A stretch of 64,000 nucleotides of DNA. It comes from an uncultured Victivallales bacterium. GTDB taxonomy: Bacteria > Verrucomicrobiota > Lentisphaeria > Victivallales > UBA1829. Shown here one piece after another: positions 45,868 through 54,863 of the stretch. Under the pieces are notes generated by a model, which saw only the letters and a list, made by a program, of their open reading frames with translations, was not told the DNA's origin and did not search any database. Made by a program: the position numbers and the translations under genes. Positions within the stretch are counted from its first letter, which is position 1. Every line of letters begins with the position of its first letter. The DNA lies in contig CALXRL010000090.1 in NCBI GenBank assembly GCA_944390735.1, forward strand, positions 1-64,000. The letters are read 5' to 3'.

Positions 45868-47456
45868 TTTGCAGAGTGTCCTTTCGCAAGTTTTTCCGCC
45901 ATCCGGTAATTGGCGCGCATGGTGTCGCGCCACTGGCGGGTGGTGCGGGCGATGTCCACAGCGGTGCGCTTCCCGGAACGACGCAGACTCCGTGCCGCGG
46001 CATCGGCTTCCGAATATTCAAACGGAAGACGGTTGAAGTATTCCATCGCTTCGGGAACGGCTTCAGGTCCCCCGGCGTCGATCACCGCCTTCCAGGCGCG
46101 TTTCAGCTCCTCCTGACAGTCGAGCATCACCGCGCGGATCACAATGCGGAGAAGCGTGTAGTATTTCCCCGTCCACTCGGGATGATAGGTGAACGACGAT
46201 CCCGAACGGTACGGATTGTAGTCGGGATCGGACAGCGATTCCGCATATTCCGGATCGTAAAGATCGCGTCGGATGGACGGACGGCGCAGCGCGCTCTTTT
46301 CCGGTCCTCCGGGAACCCCCGGCTTGAAACACATGATCTTCTGCCCCTCCAGCGAGAGCATGAACGCGATGAACTCGACCGCCGCCTTCCGGTTCGGCGC
46401 CCCCCGGAGAAGCTGGATCGGATCGGGCGAAACCGCCGTCCCCCCTTCCGGAGCGACATAGTTGAAATGAGGAGGACCGGAAAACTGAATGCCGTTCCAT
46501 TCCCGCTCCGTGAGGCCGTAGGTGTCGATCGCCATCCCCGCGGCGGCGCTGCCGGAGGCGACATCCCGCGTGACCTTGCCCGCGCTGTCCGTCACAAACG
46601 CGGCATTGGCAATGATCCGTTTCACCACATTCAAACCGTCGCGCCATCCCTTCTCCGGCGACTTCCGTTCCGCCATGTGCTGCTGGATCAGGACCTCAAA
46701 ACATTTGTTCGCCGATCCCGATTTCGTGGGGTCGGCAATCACGATTTTGTTGTAAAACCGCGGGGCGGCAAGATCATCCCAGCGCTTCGGCGGAGTCTTG
46801 TCCGCCATGGCCGCGATGCGGTCCTTGTTGTAGCAGATCCCAAAGGTGGAAAGGCAGAGCCCGTAATAGCGGCCCTTCGGGTCGTAGAGCCGTTCGCCCC
46901 CGAACATCGGAGGAATGAGTTTCGAGTCCAGAAGCTCCGGATGAAGCTCCCGGATGCCGGCATCCACGGCAAACCCGCGCTCCGCATTCCGCGCAAGGTC
47001 GAAAACGCCTCCTCCCGCCATCAGATCAATCCCGATGGAAACATCGGAACTCAGAAAGAGCTTCCTTGCCTCGACCACGTCGGCAGGCGCATCCGCCGGC
47101 AGAACCGGACTGGAAAAATAGGCGGCGATGGCGTCGTTCCACGGATAGCCCTTCTCCTCGCAGTAGCGGCGGAACTCCGTCTGATAACGGTCGGCAATGT
47201 AGCGCATGATGTCGGAAGTTCCTCCCGGCGCACGGTAGTCGAACACAATCTCCTTTCCGTGTTTCTTCCGGTAGTACTTCCGAAACGCCTGTTCCCATTC
47301 GTACTTGATGGTCTCGTTGTGCGGAGTTATGATGACAAGGCGCTCCCCTTCCGATTCCGGACCGGGTCCTCCGGCGGAACGCCCCGGACGCAGCAGAATC
47401 GGCGGAAGAAGAATCGCCAGCAGTACCAGACAGATAAGTAAAAATCGAAGTTTCAT
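45864..47456 (-). CDS. ABC solute-binding protein, family 1 (iron/phosphonate type)
   Basis: The 530-residue protein has an N-terminal membrane anchor or signal (MKLRFLLICLVLLAILLPPILL) and a family 1 binding-protein fold: RLVIITPHNETIKYEWEQAF, YRAPGGTSDIMRYI, LSTFGICYNKDRIA, KIVIADPTKSGSANKCFEVL, and EFIAFMLSLEGQKIM. The order of motifs fits iron- or phosphonate-type binders, but the ligand is unknown; it is longer than usual (family about 340-360) because of inserts and a C-terminal helical part. I use the ATG at 47456 with GGAG upstream. Coupled to the permease gene by ATGA. Confidence 0.88.
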   Translation of the reverse strand: MKLRFLLICLVLLAILLPPILLRPGRSAGGPGPESEGERLVIITPHNETIKYEWEQAFRKYYRKKHGKEIVFDYRAPGGTSDIMRYIADRYQTEFRRYCEEKGYPWNDAIAAYFSSPVLPADAPADVVEARKLFLSSDVSIGIDLMAGGGVFDLARNAERGFAVDAGIRELHPELLDSKLIPPMFGGERLYDPKGRYYGLCLSTFGICYNKDRIAAMADKTPPKRWDDLAAPRFYNKIVIADPTKSGSANKCFEVLIQQHMAERKSPEKGWRDGLNVVKRIIANAAFVTDSAGKVTRDVASGSAAAGMAIDTYGLTEREWNGIQFSGPPHFNYVAPEGGTAVSPDPIQLLRGAPNRKAAVEFIAFMLSLEGQKIMCFKPGVPGGPEKSALRRPSIRRDLYDPEYAESLSDPDYNPYRSGSSFTYHPEWTGKYYTLLRIVIRAVMLDCQEELKRAWKAVIDAGGPEAVPEAMEYFNRLPFEYSEADAAARSLRRSGKRTAVDIARTTRQWRDTMRANYRMAEKLAKGHSAK

Positions 47457-47495
47457 TCCCGAACAGCTCCGGATTTGCATGATGTTAAAGCTCTA

Positions 47496-47523
47496 AATGT
47501 AATCCGCTTTGCCATAAAAACAA
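47496..47523 (-). promoter_or_regulatory. Promoter of the binding-protein/permease operon
   Basis: TTGTTT (47518-47523) and TACATT (47496-47501) on the minus strand with 16 bases between them, 40 bases before the ATG. The remaining bases up to 47728 show no gene. Confidence 0.45.
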
Positions 47524-47728
47524 GCCGTCCGGATGGAAAAAGACAAAAAGTTGGGGCCGGAAAGCGAAGATTCCTTTCGCCGTCCGCGCCCCTGCCGTTC
47601 GTTTCTTCTCTTTCCGCGTCCCCTTCCCCCGATTCCGCCGTCCGTCCCCCGGGAAACGCCGGAGAAGCGAAATCTGTCCCGCGGAAAAATCCCCCTGCCC
47701 TCCGATTCCGCGGAAACGTCTTCTTTCC

Positions 47729-49429
47729 TCATTTGCGCGTGAGGGAAACCGCTTCCGCCGTCATCATCGCGGAGGAGCGGATCGCCAGACGCTTCACGAT
47801 CGGTCCGATCCGCCACGGCGCGGGATTCGGACAGTTCCGCATCTGAGGAGAAAAACGCCGCCATCCGAACTGGAACTCCGAACCGCCGTCCAGAAAGCGG
47901 CCGTCGGCGATGAAGGAGAGGACGGCGGGGCCGCCATCGAACACAATCACCGCTTTCCGCAGTTCCGGCACGCTCTGGCTTTCGGCCCGCATCTCCTGCC
48001 GGGAATCGTTCATCGTCACCGTGATCCGGCGTTGGTCCGAATATTCGATCCGGAGGCCGCGCCCGTCGATTCCCGTCGAATCGAAGAGGGTTCCGGGACG
48101 GCTCTCCGCCAGTTCCAGCTCAAACGAAAATCCGTTTCCGTCGCAGAGTTCCGGCAGCGGCAGAGGCGGAACTTCCCTGCCGCCCTCCGTTTCCAGCAGA
48201 AGCGGAGAATCCACCGCAATGCTTTTCCCTTCCAGAACATCCCACATTTTGCGGAGAAAGGAGGCGGGGACCTCGTGAATGCGGGCAACCGTTTTTTCCG
48301 TCTCGGAAAAGAAATAGCGTCCGTCGTCCTCCATCAGATCCGGATAACTCATTCCCTTTCGAACATCCTCGTGATAGAGCAGAAGTTCGGGCTCGCCCCA
48401 GCGGATCATCCGTCCCTCCGGCGTATCCTGCTCCTCGCCGGGAAGAAGCCAGACGGGATTGCGGTCGCTCCACGCGGTATACAGATTGATGAATCGCCGG
48501 CCGCCCTGATTGTGGAACCAGTAAAGATATTTTCCGTTGGAGCAGCGCCAGGCGAAATTCGCGGCCCGGATATGCTTGACCTCGCATCCGTTGGCGCGGC
48601 GCATCCAGCGGAGGATCGGCCAGGAGTGTCCGCCGTCCCGGCTGTACGCTTCGGCAGAAACGCCGTCCGTTGTGCGGAAGGTGTCGTAAAAGGAGCCGTC
48701 GCTGAGCGGAAGAATGTTGTGTTCCTCGGCAACGGAACCGCCGCCGGGAGGAGTCCGAAGCCCCACGTCGCCGTCGGGAAGGGTCTCCCACGATGCCGCC
48801 GCGGGATCCTCCACGGTCAGAAGATCGGGACTTTTCAGCAGAACCCCCTCGTCCTGATGAAAAAATCCGACCTCGCTCATCTTCCCGATCTTGTTCAGCG
48901 TGACATACACCGCGCCCCCGTGTATGAACGGATGACCCACGTTCCAGAAATAGCAGAGCGCTCCGCCATAGACGTTTTCGCGGTCGCACTGAAACAGACG
49001 GATCGGCAGTTCACAGCGCCTGGCGCTCCACGAAAGACCGTTGTCATCGCTGTATTTGTACACGAAGTGCCCGAGGGAATCCACGCGGCGGGATGAGGTC
49101 CGGCCATCCATGAAAAGCGCCTCCCGGACGTTGTCGGTGTTGTGATTGTAAAAAAGGAAGATTCTGCCGGACGGAGCCTTCAGCAGCACCGCATAGGAAT
49201 TCTCGTACGGACAGTCGGGTTCGACCTTGACGATATCCTGCCACGATCTTCCCTGATCCCGGCTCCGGAGCGTAATCACATGCTGTCCCTCCTCGCCTTC
49301 GTTTCCGGGACCGGTCGTAACACAGCAGAGCCATGCGCCGTCATCGGTTTTCACCAGATAAGGCTGATCGCAGTAGTGAAGGGTCGGGATCCGGAAGCCG
49401 CGTTCGACATTTCGCCATTCATCTCTCAT
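47729..49429 (-). CDS. Sialidase-like beta-propeller protein (BNR/Asp-box)
   Basis: The 566-residue protein has repeated Asp boxes of the S-x-D-x-G-x-x-W type (SRDQGRSWQD, SDDNGLSWSA, SRDGGHSWPI) over about residues 10-400, as in a six-bladed sialidase/neuraminidase propeller. The C-terminal 150 residues form a beta-rich module. It has no signal peptide, so it may act on imported sugars or be a non-sialidase relative. The RIP motif at the start (FRIPTLHYCDQPYLVK) resembles the arginine FRIP motif of GH33, which supports the family. Start at 49429 follows AGGAG. It is divergent from an AraC gene that may control it. Confidence 0.82.
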   Translation of the reverse strand: MRDEWRNVERGFRIPTLHYCDQPYLVKTDDGAWLCCVTTGPGNEGEEGQHVITLRSRDQGRSWQDIVKVEPDCPYENSYAVLLKAPSGRIFLFYNHNTDNVREALFMDGRTSSRRVDSLGHFVYKYSDDNGLSWSARRCELPIRLFQCDRENVYGGALCYFWNVGHPFIHGGAVYVTLNKIGKMSEVGFFHQDEGVLLKSPDLLTVEDPAAASWETLPDGDVGLRTPPGGGSVAEEHNILPLSDGSFYDTFRTTDGVSAEAYSRDGGHSWPILRWMRRANGCEVKHIRAANFAWRCSNGKYLYWFHNQGGRRFINLYTAWSDRNPVWLLPGEEQDTPEGRMIRWGEPELLLYHEDVRKGMSYPDLMEDDGRYFFSETEKTVARIHEVPASFLRKMWDVLEGKSIAVDSPLLLETEGGREVPPLPLPELCDGNGFSFELELAESRPGTLFDSTGIDGRGLRIEYSDQRRITVTMNDSRQEMRAESQSVPELRKAVIVFDGGPAVLSFIADGRFLDGGSEFQFGWRRFSPQMRNCPNPAPWRIGPIVKRLAIRSSAMMTAEAVSLTRK

Positions 49430-49504
49430 TTTCGTCTCCTTTCTGAACGATGTTTCCCGGGAGAAACCATACGCCGGAACCGCCGGTGGCGCAAGAGAAG
49501 GGTT

Positions 49505-49533
49505 GTGCCATTTATCACACAATCGTGCCATTT
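49505..49533. promoter_or_regulatory. Direct repeat, candidate AraC operator
   Basis: GTGCCATTT occurs at 49505-49513 and again at 49525-49533 in the same orientation, 20 bases apart, about two helical turns. This is the layout of AraC/XylS-type half-sites. It lies between the sialidase-like gene and the AraC gene, about 75 bases upstream of the former's start and overlapping the region upstream of the AraC promoter. Confidence 0.55.
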
Positions 49534-49548
49534 TCCGCCTCCGCCTCT

Positions 49549-49577
49549 TTGACAAAGCGGAAAACGCGGAGTACCTT
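49549..49577 (+). promoter_or_regulatory. Promoter of the AraC gene 49615-50547
   Basis: TTGACA (49549-49554) and TACCTT (49572-49577) with a 17-base spacer, 38 bases before the ATG. Confidence 0.6.
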
Positions 49578-49614
49578 TCCTTCCAAACAGATCAGCTGCG
49601 ATGGAGAGAAAAAA

Positions 49615-50547
49615 ATGCAATTCCGGAAGGAACAGGCGGAACAGAATGCGGCGGAAATGCTGACGGATCCGGAAATTCTGGAGCGGAACAACCGTCTCCG
49701 CAACGCCGTGCTCCGGAACCGGGAGTTCACCTGCGGCCGCTACTCGATCCGGATGGAATATTTCATGTACTATCCGGAACGCGCTCCTTCGGAAACGCCG
49801 GTACACACCCATCCCCTCTGGGAGCTCTCGTTTCTGAGCGCTGGAGAAATGGATTACCATCTTCTGCAGGAGAAACGCACCGTCGCACTCCGGGCGAACG
49901 ACGGCGGATGGGTGCTGATTCCGCCGCGCAGGAGACATTTCCGAAGCTCCGGCTGCCGGAACGTCATGATCCTCGGATTCATGCTCGCCATCGACGGAAC
50001 GGAGGCGGAAGACGACCGGCGCTTTCTGGAAGCGGTCCGTGAATGCGGATTCCGTCTCTCGGACGGAGGGGCGCGTGAATGCACAGACCTGCAGGAGCTT
50101 CTTGCACGACCGCCGGATGTGCTTGATGGCGAGGAACTTGCCGCAAGACTCCGTCTGCTTCTCCTGACTCTTTTCCGGGAGAATTTCCGCTCCCTGTTCC
50201 GCCGTTCGGACACCGGAGGTCTGAAACGGAATCCGGTCTGGATCGCGGAGCGGCTGATCTCGGAATCTCTCCGCCGCCCGTTCCGCGCGGAGGAACTGGC
50301 GCGCCGCTGCGGACTGAGCCGCCGTCACTTCTACCGCTGTTTCGAGGCGGAATACGGTCTGCCGGTCCAGGAGTTCATTCAAAGAAGACGTCTTCTTCAG
50401 GCGGCGGACGATCTGCTTCATACCAACCGCCCTCTGAAGGAGATTGCCGATGATGCCGGATTCCGGAATCTGAGTTATTTCATCCGTCAGTTCCGCCGCC
50501 GTTATTCCGTCACCCCCGGCGAATACCGGAGAAAACGGAAACCGTAA
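49615..50547 (+). CDS. AraC-family transcriptional regulator
   Basis: The 310-residue protein has an N-terminal cupin sensor (about 40-130; VHTHPLWELSFLSAGEMDYHL) and a C-terminal AraC double HTH (about 210-308): AEELARRCGLSRRHFYRCFEAEYG and LKEIADDAGFRNLSYFIRQFRRRY, ending in TPGEYRRKR. The ATG at 49615 follows GGAGAG; in-frame codons upstream code for unrelated sequence. It is divergent from the sialidase-like gene, and the direct repeat at 49505-49533 lies between them. Confidence 0.9.
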   Translation: MQFRKEQAEQNAAEMLTDPEILERNNRLRNAVLRNREFTCGRYSIRMEYFMYYPERAPSETPVHTHPLWELSFLSAGEMDYHLLQEKRTVALRANDGGWVLIPPRRRHFRSSGCRNVMILGFMLAIDGTEAEDDRRFLEAVRECGFRLSDGGARECTDLQELLARPPDVLDGEELAARLRLLLLTLFRENFRSLFRRSDTGGLKRNPVWIAERLISESLRRPFRAEELARRCGLSRRHFYRCFEAEYGLPVQEFIQRRRLLQAADDLLHTNRPLKEIADDAGFRNLSYFIRQFRRRYSVTPGEYRRKRKP

Positions 50548-50605
50548 ATGCCGCGCCCCCTTCTTCCGCGACTCTCACAATTTTCCTTTTTTCCTGCGGA
50601 ACGCC

Positions 50606-50634
50606 TTGCCAATCGGCGAATGTTTTGGTATATT
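50606..50634 (+). promoter_or_regulatory. Promoter of the acetyltransferase gene
   Basis: TTGCCA (50606-50611) and TATATT (50629-50634) with a 17-base spacer, 58 bases before the ATG at 50693. Confidence 0.7.
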
Positions 50635-50692
50635 ACCTTTCAACGGAATCCAAGTCCCGTAAAACGGAAAAAGGAAAAGAGAGCGGCAGAAA

Positions 50693-51193
50693 ATGGTCAG
50701 AATCAGAACGGCACTCCCCGCGGATCTGGATGCGATCAGGGAGATCTACAACTATTACATCCGCACCTCGACCGCGACCTTTCTCGAAGCGGACTGCACC
50801 CCGGAGGAGATGACGGAAAAATATGAGTCTCAGCTTCGGGATTATCCGTTTCTTGCAGCGGAGGAGGAGACCGGGGAAATCGCCGGATTTGCCTATGCCT
50901 CGCGTTTCCGCATGCCTTCCGCGTACCGGCTGGCGGAAACGACCATCTATCTTTCGCCGCACTGCGTAAACCGTGGAATCGGCCTGGAGCTTTATTCCCG
51001 GCTGATCCGGGAGACCCGGCGGAAACAGCCGGAACTGACCGGCCTGGTCGCCTGCATCACGCTGGAAAATCAGGCAAGCATCCGTTTTCATGAGAAGCAG
51101 GGATTTCTTGCGGCGGGTGTTCTGCGAAAAGCGGGATTCAAATTCGGAAGATTCTGCGATGTGGGATTCTGGCACTATCTGTATGCGGATTAG
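50693..51193 (+). CDS. GNAT N-acetyltransferase, phosphinothricin-acetyltransferase-like
   Basis: The 166-residue protein has the GNAT fold with RTALPADLDAIREIYNYYI at the start and the acetyl-CoA loop in LSPHCVNRGIGLELYSRLI, then NQASIRFHEKQGFLAAGVLRKAGFKFGRF. This order is that of the Pat/bar subgroup, which acetylates the amino group of phosphinothricin, methionine sulfone or similar compounds. A natural substrate is unknown. Single gene under its own promoter, 53 bases before ferritin. Confidence 0.88.
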   Translation: MVRIRTALPADLDAIREIYNYYIRTSTATFLEADCTPEEMTEKYESQLRDYPFLAAEEETGEIAGFAYASRFRMPSAYRLAETTIYLSPHCVNRGIGLELYSRLIRETRRKQPELTGLVACITLENQASIRFHEKQGFLAAGVLRKAGFKFGRFCDVGFWHYLYAD

Positions 51194-51246
51194 CAGCCGT
51201 TTCAGGATTCAATAAAAAAACGAACAAAAAAGAAAGGCGGTGCATC

Positions 51247-51771
51247 ATGATCAGCAAGGAACTGGGAAGAGCCATCAACGATCAGATGGTCTTCGAACTC
51301 TACTCTTCGTACATCTACCTGGGACTCTCGGCGGCGCTGGAGAAGCTCAAACTTCCGGGCGCGGCACACTGGATGAGAATGCAGGTCGACGAGGAGCTCA
51401 TTCACGCAAACATTTTCTACAACTACCTGAACGATCAGAACGCGGAAATTGATCTGGGGAAAATCGACAAGGTTTCCACAAAGGTCAAAACCGCGAAGGA
51501 GGCGTTTGAACTGGCCCTCAAGCACGAACGGATCGTTACGGGACGCATCAACCAGCTCTGCGCCCTGGCGATGAAGAACAATCAGTTCGCCACGCTGACC
51601 TTTCTGAACTTTTTCGTCACGGAACAGGTGCAGGAGGAACGGAGCGTTCAGCAGATCATCGACAAACTCGAACTAGCGGAAAACTCCCGGGAAGCGCTTC
51701 TGTTCATTGACAAGGAGCTCGGTCTGAGAGCGGCGCCGACCGTGCCGGCGGCGGCACAGGCGACGGTCTGA
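51247..51771 (+). CDS. Ferritin
   Basis: The 174-residue protein is a bacterial non-heme ferritin, which stores iron as a mineral in a 24-subunit shell. The ferroxidase ligands are all present at their usual numbers: E17, Y24, E50, H53, E94, Q127 and E130. AAAGGCGGTG precedes the ATG. The C-terminal 15 residues are Ala/Pro/Thr-rich. It stands between the acetyltransferase and queH genes, both in the same direction. Confidence 0.95.
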   Translation: MISKELGRAINDQMVFELYSSYIYLGLSAALEKLKLPGAAHWMRMQVDEELIHANIFYNYLNDQNAEIDLGKIDKVSTKVKTAKEAFELALKHERIVTGRINQLCALAMKNNQFATLTFLNFFVTEQVQEERSVQQIIDKLELAENSREALLFIDKELGLRAAPTVPAAAQATV

Positions 51772-51794
51772 CGAATTCCGGAGGCCATCAATCC

Positions 51795-51824
51795 CCCGTC
51801 CCGGTCGGACAACGGCGGGACGGG
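51795..51824 (+). terminator. GC-rich hairpin between ferritin and queH
   Basis: CCCGTCCCG and CGGGACGGG form a perfect 9-bp stem with a 12-nt loop, 24 bases after the ferritin stop. No T-run follows, so it could be a weak terminator or a transcript-stabilising hairpin. Confidence 0.35.
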
Positions 51825-51849
51825 AAGCCGGAGAGAGAATCGCTTTTCC

Positions 51850-52377
51850 ATGAAAAAACTTCTGCTTCACACCTGCTGCGCCCCCTGCGCCTGCGGCTGC
51901 ATTGAACGTCTGCTGGCGGAGAAGAGGGTGGTCACGCTGTTTTTTTCCAATTCGAATATCACGACGGAAGCCGAATTTGAAAAACGGCTGGATTCGGTGC
52001 GGAAATTTGCGGAGGTGTATTGTCTGGAGCTGATTGTCGATCCCTATCGTCACGCGGACTGGCTGAAGCATGTTTCGCAGGTGGAACATTTTGCGGAGCA
52101 GCCGGAACGGGGAGTCCGCTGCACGGTCTGTTTCGAGTGGTCGCTGCACCGGACGGCGGAGCGTGCGCGGGAGCTGGATATGAACTACGCCACGACGCTC
52201 ACGGTCAGTCCGCACAAGAGATCGGAAACGATCTTCCGCCTCTGTGAAAACGATCCCCGTTTTGAAGCCTACAACTTCAAGAAGCAGGATGGCTTCAAGC
52301 GGTCCCTGGAGCTCAGCCGGGAGCTGGAACTCTACCGGCAGAATTTCTGCGGATGTGAATTTTCCGAACGGAAATGA
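51850..52377 (+). CDS. queH: Epoxyqueuosine reductase QueH
   Basis: QueH carries out the last step of queuosine synthesis in tRNA, reducing epoxyqueuosine. The 175-residue protein has the family cysteines: a CC and PC pair in HTCCAPCACGC near the start, RCTVCFEW in the middle, and FCGCEFS at the end, which hold an iron-sulfur and iron centre. Length and layout fit. It is convergent with the GH5 gene, with a gap of four bases. Confidence 0.93.
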   Translation: MKKLLLHTCCAPCACGCIERLLAEKRVVTLFFSNSNITTEAEFEKRLDSVRKFAEVYCLELIVDPYRHADWLKHVSQVEHFAEQPERGVRCTVCFEWSLHRTAERARELDMNYATTLTVSPHKRSETIFRLCENDPRFEAYNFKKQDGFKRSLELSRELELYRQNFCGCEFSERK

Positions 52378-52381
52378 GTTG

Positions 52382-53944
52382 TCATGGAGTCCCTGTCCGA
52401 TTTTTCCGGAACCCCTCCAGCAGGATGCGTTTGCGCCTGGTATCCGGATATCGTTTCATATCATGCGGATTTTCGCTGTGTTCAACACTCCAGCCGTCGA
52501 ATTCGCGAAAGGCATGATAATTCCAGTCCCAGCCATACTCTTCAAAAAGATCAATATTGTCTTTGATATACTGATCCGCGCCGGGCACCCAGCGAAGACA
52601 GCCGAACTCGCCCACATAAATCCGGGCTCCCGTCAGAAGCTGAAATTTCCGAACAGGTTCCAGCCATCGCCGCAGATAATTTTTGTCGATGTTCCGCTCC
52701 GGACAGGGATAGGGAAGAAAAGAGGCGGCATTTCTGTTCAGCTGATGGGTGATGAAACCGGGCATGTAGGTGTGAATGCTGTAGATAATGTTCGCATAGG
52801 GAAACACCGGCAGATAGGGAAGCTTCTCCGCGGAGGACATATGATCGCTCTCTATGATGATCGGTGTGACAGGATCGATTTTTCGAATGGCCGCAATCAG
52901 ACGCTCATACTGTTCAATCAAATCCGGATCATCCGCGGTAAGTTCGCGGGAATGGGGTTCGTTCAGAAGATTGTAGCCGAAAAGAGCGGGATGCCCTTTG
53001 AATTTCCGAACCAGTTTGCACCAGTATTCCACCAGCAGATCACGCCCTTCCGGAGTTGCAAGGAACAGCCGTTTCGAAAAATGACTGGTGGAATGCACAT
53101 CCAGCGTAACCATGATTCCATATTTTCCGGCGAGATCCAGCACACGCTGAATGTCCGGGATCTGCTTTTCGAGTCCGTTTCTCAGATAGGCGACATCGTT
53201 TTCGCATCCTTTTCTCGGACCGACCCCGATCTGATACCGGAGAGCATTGGCCCCCCAGGAGGCCAGATCCGCAAAATCCTGTTCCCGCATTCCACGGGAA
53301 GGAGACATCACACCGCGCTGCCGGGGAGGCGAAACCGTATAACGCGCCCTGCCCACCTTTTCCGGAGGAAGCTCAAAAACCGACTTGCGCCGGTTCTTCC
53401 CCGCTTCCAGACGGATGTTTCGAAAAGAGACCTTGCCGTAGCAGTCCTGAAGACCGAGAAAGAGGGTCGCTTTCCTGACATCCGCGGGAACCTCCACCTG
53501 GGAATGCACGGAAAACCACTCCCGCGTTCCACACCTCGACGGAGTGGAACCGCTGTTGTGATAGAGATCCGCATGATTGGTCCCCCTGCTTGCGGATTCC
53601 AGCGGAAGCATGAATTTCACGCCCAGATAGTTCGCCGACGGCACAGAAACATCAAAATGGGCGATCTCCGCGGAGGCATACAGAATATTTCCCGTAATTC
53701 CGGCCTTCTCCAGGTCGACCGGGATTGCCACCGTATTGGCCAGCGAGCGAACCTCTCTGCCTTTGGGAACCTCAATGGTCAGAACCGGTGTCTTTTCAAA
53801 ATCCTCTTCCAGACGGGCATAGCGGCAGCGTTTGATCCGTTCTTTCATGGCGGGGTCTTTGAAATCAATGATAATGCCCTTGTTCCCCCCGTATGCGGAC
53901 AGGGTGAGCAGGGCAAGAGTGACGACTGAAAAAAATCTCTTCAT
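52382..53944 (-). CDS. Secreted GH5-type glycoside hydrolase (cassette C)
   Basis: The 520-residue protein has a signal peptide (FFSVVTLALLTLSAYGG), an N-terminal beta domain (about 25-185) that looks like a carbohydrate-binding jelly roll, and a GH5-type TIM barrel (about 205-515). Acid/base is E329 in YNLLNEPHS and nucleophile E446 in YVGEFGCLR, with other GH5 features (VTLDVHSTSH, YSIHTYMPG). It probably cleaves beta-glucan or beta-mannan; the subfamily is unclear. Start at 53944. It lies 33 bases after the pseudopilin gene and shares its promoter. Confidence 0.9.
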   Translation of the reverse strand: MKRFFSVVTLALLTLSAYGGNKGIIIDFKDPAMKERIKRCRYARLEEDFEKTPVLTIEVPKGREVRSLANTVAIPVDLEKAGITGNILYASAEIAHFDVSVPSANYLGVKFMLPLESASRGTNHADLYHNSGSTPSRCGTREWFSVHSQVEVPADVRKATLFLGLQDCYGKVSFRNIRLEAGKNRRKSVFELPPEKVGRARYTVSPPRQRGVMSPSRGMREQDFADLASWGANALRYQIGVGPRKGCENDVAYLRNGLEKQIPDIQRVLDLAGKYGIMVTLDVHSTSHFSKRLFLATPEGRDLLVEYWCKLVRKFKGHPALFGYNLLNEPHSRELTADDPDLIEQYERLIAAIRKIDPVTPIIIESDHMSSAEKLPYLPVFPYANIIYSIHTYMPGFITHQLNRNAASFLPYPCPERNIDKNYLRRWLEPVRKFQLLTGARIYVGEFGCLRWVPGADQYIKDNIDLFEEYGWDWNYHAFREFDGWSVEHSENPHDMKRYPDTRRKRILLEGFRKNRTGTP

Positions 53945-53977
53945 GGAAAAACCTTTCTCTGACATTCTGTCGGGCCT

Positions 53978-54790
53978 TTACGGACGCCAGTATGTGGTGC
54001 GGGCGCGACCATCGGCCGTCCAGGGGTTGTTTTCATTCGTGTAATCCTTCAACGGTCCATTCGCGGTATAATATCCGGCGGAAATATCCTGCGCGGCACC
54101 GGAAGTGCCGGGAATCACAGCAAGATGACCGTCTCCGTAAACGACATTCAGATTTCTACCATGTCTGGGCCAGGCGTTTCCGGCTCCGCCGGTGTTGAAT
54201 GCGTTCCGAACCGCATAGGAAGGGCGGAAATCGGTCTTGTTCGCGGCAGATTCCGCCAGAACCAGAAAGCGGGAGGCGCTCGTCACTTTGGAGAGTTTGA
54301 GAAAACTTCTCGGCACCTCCGCATCCCGATATCCGATGTCATAAAAATTGAGCGCGTAATTTCCATACTGCCAGCTGTTGACATCAATGTTCCCCTTCTC
54401 CCAGCGGTTGCGGTAATACTCCAGCATGCTTCGCTTTGCCACCGGACAGAGATGAACCTGCCACGGGGAATATCCTCCTTCTATCAGGGCCTGATTCCAG
54501 AAATACTTCTCCGTGGAATCCACCAGAATCAGGCGGGGATAAAAATCATCATTGTCGACAAGATAAAAGTTCAAACCGGTTCCCACCTGTTTCAACTGAT
54601 TCTGACAGACGGTGTTCTGCGCCTTCTCCCTGGCCTGGTTCAATGCAGGAAGAAGCAGAGAAGCAAGAATTGCAATGACCGATATCACGACAAGGAGCTC
54701 TATTAATGTGAAAAAAGCCATCCCCGATCGTTCTCCACTCCTTCTCCATCTCATCCTGGATAAGTTTGTCTGCCTCTCCTGTTTCTTCAT
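53978..54790 (-). CDS. Pseudopilin-like protein with prepilin N-terminus (cassette C)
   Basis: The 270-residue product has a leader of about 25 residues rich in Arg and Lys (longer than in the other three), then [20 protein letters not shown] with Glu5, [20 protein letters not shown], and a late [11 protein letters not shown] motif. The residue before cleavage is Phe. I use the ATG at 54790, where GGGAG lies 11 bases upstream; an ATG at 54721 right before the signature is possible and would make a two-residue leader. It is the first gene under a consensus promoter and precedes the GH5 gene. No regulator gene is attached. Confidence 0.85.
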   Translation of the reverse strand: MKKQERQTNLSRMRWRRSGERSGMAFFTLIELLVVISVIAILASLLLPALNQAREKAQNTVCQNQLKQVGTGLNFYLVDNDDFYPRLILVDSTEKYFWNQALIEGGYSPWQVHLCPVAKRSMLEYYRNRWEKGNIDVNSWQYGNYALNFYDIGYRDAEVPRSFLKLSKVTSASRFLVLAESAANKTDFRPSYAVRNAFNTGGAGNAWPRHGRNLNVVYGDGHLAVIPGTSGAAQDISAGYYTANGPLKDYTNENNPWTADGRARTTYWRP

Positions 54791-54863
54791 TGCAGCGGCA
54801 CTCCCTTCCCGGCTTCCTCCGTCATCTTCCGGCTCCTTTCTGGAAAAATTTCCACACTTCCTC

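Noticed and set aside
43996..45909. A 637-residue plus-strand frame rich in Arg, Gln and His opposite the ABC permease
   Set aside because: Composition is an artefact of antisense reading of a hydrophobic protein; the permease has two EAA loops.
47729..49429. A sialic acid catabolism locus
   Set aside because: No nanA, nanK, nanE or sialic acid transporter is seen next to the sialidase-like and esterase genes.
52244..53929. A 561-residue open frame opposite the GH5 gene
   Set aside because: The GH5 gene has signal peptide, barrel motifs and both catalytic Glu; the opposite frame has none.
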